Origin: an uncultured candidate division Zixibacteria bacterium | GTDB lineage: Bacteria > Zixibacteria > MSB-5A5 > GN15 > PGXB01 | NCBI GenBank assembly: GCA_937925655.1 | Contig: CALAMC010000110.1 | Span: 41,958 to 105,957, forward strand | Reading direction: 5' to 3' | Length of the DNA stretch: 64,000 bases | Shown: in pieces, positions 1 through 7,442 of the stretch | How positions within the stretch are numbered: the first letter of the stretch is position 1 | How the letters are laid out: the number at the start of each line of letters is the position of its first letter | Made by a program: the position numbers and the translations under genes | The notes under the pieces: generated by a model | The model's database searches: none | What the model was told of the DNA's origin: nothing | Seen by the model: only the letters and a program-made list of their open reading frames with translations

Positions 1-1
1 C

Positions 2-2242
2 GGGGGCCAGCTCTATGCGATTGCCGATGGGTTATCCTATTCCGACGACGAAGGCCGGACATGGGATACGATGATGGTCAAGGGTTCATATGGAGGTCAG
101 TCGGTCATTTATGACATCACCGGGGTCGATAGCGTCATTTTCTGCGCATCATGGGCAGGGGGGTTATTTGGCAGTTTCGATGGCGGTCAGAATTGGAGGC
201 AATATTATGCGTCTATAAAAGACTCATCAACAAGAGCTTCAGGGGTAGATTTGGAAAAAACGGATATTTATTTCTCGGCGGTGGTCGATACCTTTCATCA
301 AGATTCCCTGATTTTATGGGCCGGGACGGCCAGTGGCCTGATGAAATATATCTGGGCTCCAAGTTATGCCAAACCGTCGTCAAATAACATCCTCGATATC
401 TTCAAGGCCGACACGTTTTATATTATCTGCGGAGACCGGGGTCTTTCGCGTTACAGCGGACTGGGAATGGCCAACACGTTTAATTCGGCCTATTATCCTG
501 ATGATGGTTTACCCGGGCCGACGGTAACGACCGGCCACTTTTATGGTGACAAGGTTTTTGTCGGAACGCGCGAGTCGTTGACCGGCCCCGGCACCGGACT
601 GGCGGTTTCGGCCGACACCGGCAGAAGCTTCACGGAAATAAGCGACCCGGCGCTGGATGTCAAAGATACTGATAAATATGTTACCGATATTGCCGATTTG
701 AACGGGGCGCTTTATGTGGCCGCAAAAAAGGGTGGTCTTGTCCGCTCAATCGATATGGGGCTTTCATGGGAAGCGGTCGTGATTGATACCGGCGGCCCTC
801 TGGAGGATCCCAACCGCGAGACAGTCAATAGCCTTGTCCCGGATACCGCCAATAATCGCCTCTGGCTGGGCACCGACGCGGGTCTGGTCATGCTTCAATT
901 TGACGGTTCCAATGTTTTGGATTCCACCTTTTATTATGTTTTCCCGGATGATGACACATCGGGCGCCCGAACCCACAAGGTGGATATACAACATTTTTTC
1001 GGTGACGATGAAGTGGTCGATTCCATTTATATCTGGGCGCTAAACAGCCCGCTCGATGAACAGACGGGCTCCAATGCCGTGTATATTTCTTTTGATGAGG
1101 GTGCGAACTGGTACACACGGTATGTCAGTCCGAGGGACACTCTTTATTATGACATCGCTTTTCTTGATGATTATGTCGCCCTGGGTGGACAGAATCTTCT
1201 AAATCAGATTATTGATTTGGAAACATGGATTTGGGGCACGTCACCGGGTTATCAGATTCAGGACAGTCTCAATCCAATAACGCTCAATTTCCGAAATCGG
1301 GATTTTTGGGTGATTGAAATTATCGACAGTATAATTTTCCTCGGAACCGACGGTGGCGGTTTCGGGGTTTCGCCGCCCAGTCAGGGTTCGACAGTCCACT
1401 GGGGGATTCATAAAGCCAATACCAATCCCATCGCGCCCGACAAGGTGACGCCGGTGGTTTATCCGAATTTAACCGGTAACTGGGTGACGGCCATGGGTAT
1501 TCAGGAATTGCCGGATGGTGAGCAGTTGTTATGGGCGACGGGTCGTCCGGGGGCGACCGGGTTGACGGGCGAAACCAACGGGATATCCTTTTTGGATTTA
1601 CATTCAGAGAATGTCTGGACAACTGCTTATACCGGGACAGTGGCGTGGAATTTCGGTTTTTACGATAGCACCGTTTTTGCGGCAACTTCGGCCGGTCTTT
1701 TATATTCCAATCTGGAGACAAATGTTTTCGGGGATATTGTCTGGGATACGGCCAGAATTTCCGGACAGCTGGTATCCAACCGTCCGGGGGTTGAATTCAC
1801 GATAGACGTTTCCAGTTCCATATATGGGGCAAAGGTGATTGACGATCAACTCTGGATTGGGACCGAAGACGGCGCGGCCGTCATTCCAGTCGATTTATTC
1901 GAAACCGGAAGCTGGGATATTTTCCGCACTGAAGCCATTCTTGATTCATATTTCGCCTATCCGGTGCCATTTTCGCCGGTCAGCCAGAGTTATGTGTATT
2001 TTAATTATCCGATGCCGCAAACGGGTTATGTTACGGTTGAAATATATGATTTCGCCATGAACCTGGTAAAAACGGTGGTAAACAATCAACCGCGTCAGGG
2101 TGGAGAGGATGTTGCTTATTCCACCGATTACTGGGACGGCCGTAACGGCCGCGGGGATGTTGTCGCCGCCGGGATTTACTATTTCAAGGTCGAAACATCC
2201 AACGGCGATATTAACTGGGGCAAGCTGGCCATAATCCCGTAA
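2..2242 (+). CDS. BNR/Asp-box repeat surface protein with FlgD-like C-terminal domain (5' truncated)
   Basis: The reading frame is open from base 2, so the gene begins outside the window; the ATG at 71 is internal. Several Asp-box motifs (S-x-D-x-G-x-x-W) are visible, including SDDEGRTW before that ATG, SFDGGQNW, SIDMGLSW and SFDEGANW, which is the signature of BNR/sialidase-type beta-propellers. The last ~85 residues (YPVPFSP ... WDGRNGRG ... AAGIYYFKV) form a FlgD Ig-like / type IX secretion-type C-terminal domain. The protein is therefore probably exported and surface attached; its ligand is unknown. Two PorV/PorQ-like genes follow directly, which fits a secretion link (inference). Not a typical sialidase: no catalytic motif was identified. 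Confidence 0.85.
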   Translation, partial: GGQLYAIADGLSYSDDEGRTWDTMMVKGSYGGQSVIYDITGVDSVIFCASWAGGLFGSFDGGQNWRQYYASIKDSSTRASGVDLEKTDIYFSAVVDTFHQDSLILWAGTASGLMKYIWAPSYAKPSSNNILDIFKADTFYIICGDRGLSRYSGLGMANTFNSAYYPDDGLPGPTVTTGHFYGDKVFVGTRESLTGPGTGLAVSADTGRSFTEISDPALDVKDTDKYVTDIADLNGALYVAAKKGGLVRSIDMGLSWEAVVIDTGGPLEDPNRETVNSLVPDTANNRLWLGTDAGLVMLQFDGSNVLDSTFYYVFPDDDTSGARTHKVDIQHFFGDDEVVDSIYIWALNSPLDEQTGSNAVYISFDEGANWYTRYVSPRDTLYYDIAFLDDYVALGGQNLLNQIIDLETWIWGTSPGYQIQDSLNPITLNFRNRDFWVIEIIDSIIFLGTDGGGFGVSPPSQGSTVHWGIHKANTNPIAPDKVTPVVYPNLTGNWVTAMGIQELPDGEQLLWATGRPGATGLTGETNGISFLDLHSENVWTTAYTGTVAWNFGFYDSTVFAATSAGLLYSNLETNVFGDIVWDTARISGQLVSNRPGVEFTIDVSSSIYGAKVIDDQLWIGTEDGAAVIPVDLFETGSWDIFRTEAILDSYFAYPVPFSPVSQSYVYFNYPMPQTGYVTVEIYDFAMNLVKTVVNNQPRQGGEDVAYSTDYWDGRNGRGDVVAAGIYYFKVETSNGDINWGKLAIIP

Positions 2243-2251
2243 GAGGCAAAT

Positions 2252-3229
2252 ATGAAAAAGATATATTATATATTAATATTAATTGCGATCATGGCCGGGC
2301 CGGCTGTCCGCTCGGATGAAGACGGCGGTTACGCCGGAGTGATATTTCAATTGTCGGTTCAGGCGCGCCCGGCGGCTATGGGCGGGGCCTTTTACGGTTT
2401 ATCCGATGACGCGGGGGCGCAGTATTTCAATCCTGCCGGTTTGACGCAAGTATCTCAAAATACTTTTTCAAGCGGTTATCGGGTCATGACGCTGGACCGC
2501 AAGCTCGGCTATTTATCGATGGTTATTCCCACGCGCATGGAATCGGCGCTCGGCATCAGCTGGTTGTATGGTGGGTACGGTGAAGTGACTGCCCGTAATC
2601 GGAGCGGGCGCGAGCTCGGACGAACCATATCATCCGAGGAACATATGTTCGGTCTAACTTTTGCCAAGCGGTTTATTCCGTATTTGAGTGTGGGCACCAA
2701 ACTGGGCTATTATTATAAAAAACTGGCCAATATCGACGCCAATTCGATCGGCATAAATCTGGGCGCCATGCTCTTTGTCGATTCATTATTCGAATATGCC
2801 TATATGGATAATAAACCGGTGCAGGATATCACGGTCGGCCTGGTAGTCAACAACCTCGCCGCAACCTATCCCTGGACCACCAATGATTACTGGGAAAGAT
2901 ACAGTGATAATCCGGGTGTATCACAGGACGACGAATTTCCCATTCTGGTGGGATTTGGTCTATCCTTCAAAACGTTCAAACGGAAATTAATAACCGCTTT
3001 TGATATCGAGAAGAATACCAAACAAACGGCCAAGGCAAGATTCGGCGGGGAGTACATGGTCGATAAAATGCTTCGCCTTCGCGCGGGATTAAACCAGGGT
3101 CGTCTGACGGCCGGCCTGGGATTGGCGCAGGAAATAAATAAATTCACGTTGCTGTTTGATTACGCCTTTTCTGCCGAAAAAGCGGATGAGGGGAGTGACC
3201 ACATAATAAGTCTTAACATGGTGTTTTAA
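2252..3229 (+). CDS. PorV/PorQ family outer-membrane protein
   Basis: 325 residues with a Sec signal peptide (MKKIYYILILIAIMAGPAVRS). The motif QARPAAMGGAFYGLSDDAGAQYFNPAGL near residues 35-62 is the N-terminal signature of PorV/PorQ (UPF0164) proteins, a FadL-like beta-barrel family. The rest alternates as in a beta-barrel and ends in an aromatic residue (NMVF). In Bacteroidota, PorV shuttles type IX secretion substrates; in other FCB phyla the family is larger and mostly uncharacterised. GAGG lies five bases before the ATG. It sits 9 bp after the surface-protein gene and 4 bp before a paralogue, so the three probably form one operon. Confidence 0.85.
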   Translation: MKKIYYILILIAIMAGPAVRSDEDGGYAGVIFQLSVQARPAAMGGAFYGLSDDAGAQYFNPAGLTQVSQNTFSSGYRVMTLDRKLGYLSMVIPTRMESALGISWLYGGYGEVTARNRSGRELGRTISSEEHMFGLTFAKRFIPYLSVGTKLGYYYKKLANIDANSIGINLGAMLFVDSLFEYAYMDNKPVQDITVGLVVNNLAATYPWTTNDYWERYSDNPGVSQDDEFPILVGFGLSFKTFKRKLITAFDIEKNTKQTAKARFGGEYMVDKMLRLRAGLNQGRLTAGLGLAQEINKFTLLFDYAFSAEKADEGSDHIISLNMVF

Positions 3230-3233
3230 ACTT

Positions 3234-4133
3234 ATGTCGAGAATGATTAAGCTACTTTTTTTCACTGTTACCTTTCTGTGTTTAACGGTACCGGTTTGGG
3301 CATTATCGGGGCTGCGGCTTTTAACGATCGAATCGGGAGGGAGGCCGACCGGCATGGGCGGGGCATTTGTCGCCGTCGAGGCCGATCCTTTTTCCGCCGC
3401 CTTCAATCCGGCCGCAACGTACGGGCAAGATGGCGTTAACGGCGGCTTTTCGCATAACACCCACTGGCAGGATGTTGCGGTCGAGGCCGGATACATCTCA
3501 TTTGCCAAGCACAAGGCCGTTTTCACGGCCGGGATGGTGGTCGGGCATGTAGAAGGTTTGCAGGGCCGAACCGATTCGGTTCCATCGAGCACATATTACC
3601 CATTCGATGCGCAGGATATTTCGATTAAGGCCGGGGTATCATACCAATTTGAAAAGAGGGTGGTAGTAGGAGCCATGGCCGGGTGGATGATGGAAAAAAT
3701 CGATACGTATACCGGTTCGGCAGTAAATTTCGATATTGGGATCCTGTACAGGCTACGTCCCGACTTGAATATTGGTGCGGCCGTGCAACATTTCGGGCCG
3801 ACCATGAATCTGCGTAATGAAGAAATCGATTTGCCCACGACTTTCCGGCTGGGCGGATCGTATCGCTATGAAAAATTAATCGGCGCCCTGGATTTGGTGA
3901 TGTTTGATGATTCCAAGGATGATGGTTACGATTTACGTGTCCACGTTGGCGGCGAATATGAGGCTCATGAAAGCCTGCTGGTTCGGGCGGGGTACAGATT
4001 TAACTATGAAAGCAAGAGTATTTCGGCGGGGCTGGGTTTCAAGAAACGGAATTTCCGCATTGACTACGCTTTCCTGCCGTATTCCAATAAACTCGATGAT
4101 TCGCATATTTTCAGTTTAACCTTCAACTATTAA
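3234..4133 (+). CDS. PorV/PorQ family outer-membrane protein, second copy
   Basis: 299 residues with a signal peptide ending near VWA. The same family signature is visible (GGRPTGMGGAFVAVEADPF then AAFNPAA), followed by barrel-like alternating sequence and a C-terminal aromatic residue (FNY). It starts 4 bp after the stop of its paralogue, implying co-transcription and perhaps a duplicated module. Likely an outer-membrane barrel of the PorV/PorQ/UPF0164 group; whether it serves in secretion or as a general porin-like protein cannot be told from sequence. Confidence 0.83.
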   Translation: MSRMIKLLFFTVTFLCLTVPVWALSGLRLLTIESGGRPTGMGGAFVAVEADPFSAAFNPAATYGQDGVNGGFSHNTHWQDVAVEAGYISFAKHKAVFTAGMVVGHVEGLQGRTDSVPSSTYYPFDAQDISIKAGVSYQFEKRVVVGAMAGWMMEKIDTYTGSAVNFDIGILYRLRPDLNIGAAVQHFGPTMNLRNEEIDLPTTFRLGGSYRYEKLIGALDLVMFDDSKDDGYDLRVHVGGEYEAHESLLVRAGYRFNYESKSISAGLGFKKRNFRIDYAFLPYSNKLDDSHIFSLTFNY

Positions 4134-4153
4134 CAGGAGTGGCTAAAAAGACT

Positions 4154-5272
4154 ATGGCTAAGTATAGGATTGCGTGGATGCCGGGCGACGGTGTCGGCGT
4201 CGATGTCATGGACGCGGCCAAAATCGTCCTCGACAAATTGAAAGTGGATGCGGAATATATCCACGCCGATATCGGCTGGGAATTCTGGTGCAAGGAAGGC
4301 AATCCGCTTCCGGCACGAACCATTGATATATTGAATAACACCGATTGTGCCCTGTTCGGGGCGATTACATCGAAGCCCAAGGAAGAGGCCGAAAACGAGC
4401 TGGTGCCTGAACTCAAGGGCAAGGGGTTGACTTATGCTTCGCCGATAGTCCGGCTCCGCCAGGAATTCAATCTGCGGACTAATTTGCGCCCATGCAAAGC
4501 CTACCCGGGTAACCCGCTGAATTATAAGGAAGGCATCGATATCGTTGTCTTCCGCGAAAATACCGAAGACCTGTATGCCGGAGTGGAGTTTTTCCCGCTT
4601 CCGGATGCAGTGCGCAAGGCGATATGCGAAGCCAATCCCAAAATGAAGAAGTTCGATAAGCATCCGGGGGGCGAAGTGGCCGTATCGCTTCGTATCAATA
4701 CCAAGACTGGGTGCCGCAATATCATCACCGATGCTTTCGAATACGCCAGGAAAACCGGGCGCAAAAGCGTGACCGTGGTGGAGAAACCTAATGTCATTAG
4801 GGAAACGTCGGGTCTCATGGTTCGCACTGCCCGTGAAGTGGCCAAAAATTATCCGGGGATTGAGCTGTGGGAAACCAATATCGACGCCATGTGCATGTGG
4901 CTGATCAAAAATCCGCTGGATTACTCGGTGCTGGTGACGTCGAATATGTTCGGTGACATAATTTCAGACCTCTGTGCTCAACTGGTCGGCGGGCTGGGGT
5001 TCGCGGCCTCGGGCAATATCGGCGACAAGTATGCCGTATTCGAGCCGACTCACGGTTCGGCGCCGAAGTATGCCGGAAAATATAAAGTCAACCCGATGGC
5101 CATGCTGATCACAACGCAATTAATGCTGGAGTGGTTAGGCGAGCAGGCCATGTCCGATAAGCTTGAAAAGGCCATCGCGGCGGTCATCAAAGAGGGCAAG
5201 GTTCGCACCTATGATATGGGCGGAACGTCCTCGACGCTGGATGTGGCGCATGCCGTAGCGGCGAAGCTGTAA
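4154..5272 (+). CDS. isocitrate/isopropylmalate dehydrogenase family protein
   Basis: 372 residues from the ATG at 4154; a GTG at 4139 would overlap the AGGAG ribosome site, so the ATG is preferred. N-terminal IAWMPGDGVGVDVMDAA, the substrate-binding segment SPIVRLRQEFNLRTNLRP, FRENTEDLYAG, and the metal/cofactor region NMFGDIISDL and EPTHGSAPKYAGK identify a beta-decarboxylating dehydrogenase. These oxidise isocitrate, isopropylmalate or homoisocitrate with NAD(P). The closest reading is an NAD(P)-isocitrate dehydrogenase, but exact substrate and cofactor are not assigned. It follows the PorV genes by about 20 bp and ends in a terminator hairpin. Confidence 0.85.
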   Translation: MAKYRIAWMPGDGVGVDVMDAAKIVLDKLKVDAEYIHADIGWEFWCKEGNPLPARTIDILNNTDCALFGAITSKPKEEAENELVPELKGKGLTYASPIVRLRQEFNLRTNLRPCKAYPGNPLNYKEGIDIVVFRENTEDLYAGVEFFPLPDAVRKAICEANPKMKKFDKHPGGEVAVSLRINTKTGCRNIITDAFEYARKTGRKSVTVVEKPNVIRETSGLMVRTAREVAKNYPGIELWETNIDAMCMWLIKNPLDYSVLVTSNMFGDIISDLCAQLVGGLGFAASGNIGDKYAVFEPTHGSAPKYAGKYKVNPMAMLITTQLMLEWLGEQAMSDKLEKAIAAVIKEGKVRTYDMGGTSSTLDVAHAVAAKL

Positions 5273-5303
5273 ATTAAATTCTTGAAATATCAGATTTACG
5301 TAG

Positions 5304-5336
5304 GGCGGAACCCTTTGGTGGTTCCGCCTTTTGTTT
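5304..5336 (+). terminator. Rho-independent terminator after the dehydrogenase
   Basis: GGCGGAACC (5304-5312) pairs with GGTTCCGCC (5320-5328) around a 7-nt loop and is followed by TTTTGTTT. The stem is preceded by CGTAGG, so it also belongs to the hairpin family seen near 46.7-47.7 kb. Confidence 0.85.
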
Positions 5337-5394
5337 GAATATAAAGGGCATGGTGCATTAATACAGCCAACCACCCGTTGCGTGAGATACAATT

Positions 5395-7437
5395 CTATTT
5401 TATAAGTAATTGGTTAAGACCGTCTTCGTCAATTATTGTCACGCCCAGTTTTTTGGCGTTATCGTACTTACTACCGGGATCAACGCCCATAAGAAGATAG
5501 TCCGTTTTGGCCGAAACCGAGCCGGTCACTTTGCCGCCGGCGTCTTCGATCAGCTTTTTAAAATGTCCGCGCGGTTTGGAAAGGGTGCCGGTGATGACAA
5601 ATGTTTTCCCAATCAAAGGTTGGGCGCCTTTTACGATTTTGTATGGTTTAAATAGAACACCGGCCTTTTTCATTTTGTCGATCATTTTGCGATTGGTTGG
5701 TTTGGAAAAATAATCGACAATGGACCGGGCGATTATCGGGCCGATGCCATCGATGGATATAAGAGCTTCTTCATCGGCCTGCATGAGATTATCGATGGTT
5801 TCAAAATGCGCGGCCAGGGTTCGGGCGGCGGTTTCACCGACACCGAATATGCCAAGAGCGATAATGATGTTGGGTAATTCACGGTTTTTGGATGCTTCTA
5901 TGGCATTTAAGATGTTTTGCGCCTTTTTGTCGGCCATTAAATCGAGAGGCAGAAGTTTTTCTTTGGTCAGAAAATATATATCCGAAGGGTCTTCAACCAG
6001 GTTGTTTTCATACAACTGTATAGCCAGCTTGCCACCCATGCCTTCGATATCCATGGCATCCTTGGAGGCGAAATAGGATAGCCTTTCGATTACCTGTGCG
6101 GGACAGGCGATATTGGTGCAACGCCAGGCGGCTTCGCCGGCAGGGCGAATCGTTTTGGAGCCGCATGATGGGCATTTATCCGGCATTTTAATCGGTTTTT
6201 CGCGTCCGGTTCGTTTTTCGGCAAGTACTTTAACAACGTCGGGGATAACGTCGCCGGCGCGCTTGACGATAACCGTATCACCGATCATGAGATCATGCGC
6301 ATGAATTTCATCCTCGTTATGCAATGAAGCGTTAGAAACGATGACGCCGCCGACATGCACCGGTTTGAGTTTGGCAACCGGAGTGATTATCCCGGTTCGT
6401 CCGACCTGGAAATCAACGTCGAGAATGACGGTTTCGGCTTCTTCGGCGGCGAATTTCCACGCCACCGCCCAGCGCGGGGCACGGGCAATTTCACCGAGAA
6501 TGACCTGATCCGAATAACGATTGACTTTTATCACCATGCCGTCGATTTCATAATCCAGTTCGGGCCTGATTTTTTCGAGTTTGTCAAAGGTTTTGGCCAC
6601 CTGCGCTACGCCCCGGACGGTGACGAGGTTTTCATTAATACGAAACCCTTCATGTTTTAGAAAGCGCATGGTATCGCTGTGGGTCTCAAGATCGGGCAAG
6701 TCGGTGGCGGAGATGCCATAGGCATAGAAGATCAAGGGTCGTTCGGCGGTAACACGTGAGTCGAGCTGTCGCAGTGACCCGGCGGCGGCATTGCGAGGGT
6801 TGGCAAACGGTGGCAGTTCGCGTTCGGTCATTCTGGCGTTGAGCCTTTCGAAATCTGATTTGCGCAGGATCACCTCGCCGCGCACTTCCATCAGGGGATA
6901 CTTTGCGGCGGTACTATCAGAAAGTCTTAGCGGGATGCTTCGAATGGTTTTCAGGTTGGCGGTGATGTTTTCGCCTTTGGCCCCGTCGCCACGCGTGGAA
7001 CCGACCGACAGAGATCCGTTTTCATAAACTAATTCGACCGCGAGGCCATCGAGTTTCGGTTCTGCCGTATATTCGATGTCACTCTCGACGCCCAGTCCCT
7101 GGCGCACCCGCCGGTCGAACTGGGCAAATTCCTCCGCGGTCGTGACCTTCTGTAAAGACAGCATGCGGACGCGATGTGTGACGGTTTCGAACTTTCCGAG
7201 CGGCGGCGCTCCGACGCGCTGTGAAGGTGACGTATCGTTGATCAATTCGGGGTATTGTTTTTCGATTTCGAGCAGGCGGTCAAACAGACGATCATACTCG
7301 GCGTCGGATATTTCCGGCGAATCGAGGACATAGTACAGCCGATTATGTTTTTCGATTTCGGCGACAAGTTTATTGTACTCTTTTATGACATTTTCCGGAA
7401 TCGCCATGCGATAAATAAAGGATTCCTTCCGCATCAT
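5395..7437 (-). CDS. ligA: NAD-dependent DNA ligase LigA
   Basis: 680 residues, normal for LigA. The N-terminal Ia domain is followed by the adenylation motif KLDG (Lys128 in AEPKLDG), an OB fold, a four-Cys zinc finger (CPSCG ... CTNIACP), helix-hairpin-helix repeats and a C-terminal BRCT domain (GKTFVITGTLSKPRG ... DYLLMG). It seals nicks using NAD in replication and repair. It begins 5 bp after the stop of the polymerase gene, so the pair is co-transcribed. No clear ribosome site is seen at 7437; the internal ATG at 7407 (MAIPENV) is an equally good start by family length. Confidence 0.95.
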   Translation of the reverse strand: MMRKESFIYRMAIPENVIKEYNKLVAEIEKHNRLYYVLDSPEISDAEYDRLFDRLLEIEKQYPELINDTSPSQRVGAPPLGKFETVTHRVRMLSLQKVTTAEEFAQFDRRVRQGLGVESDIEYTAEPKLDGLAVELVYENGSLSVGSTRGDGAKGENITANLKTIRSIPLRLSDSTAAKYPLMEVRGEVILRKSDFERLNARMTERELPPFANPRNAAAGSLRQLDSRVTAERPLIFYAYGISATDLPDLETHSDTMRFLKHEGFRINENLVTVRGVAQVAKTFDKLEKIRPELDYEIDGMVIKVNRYSDQVILGEIARAPRWAVAWKFAAEEAETVILDVDFQVGRTGIITPVAKLKPVHVGGVIVSNASLHNEDEIHAHDLMIGDTVIVKRAGDVIPDVVKVLAEKRTGREKPIKMPDKCPSCGSKTIRPAGEAAWRCTNIACPAQVIERLSYFASKDAMDIEGMGGKLAIQLYENNLVEDPSDIYFLTKEKLLPLDLMADKKAQNILNAIEASKNRELPNIIIALGIFGVGETAARTLAAHFETIDNLMQADEEALISIDGIGPIIARSIVDYFSKPTNRKMIDKMKKAGVLFKPYKIVKGAQPLIGKTFVITGTLSKPRGHFKKLIEDAGGKVTGSVSAKTDYLLMGVDPGSKYDNAKKLGVTIIDEDGLNQLLIK

Positions 7438-7442
7438 GTCAA

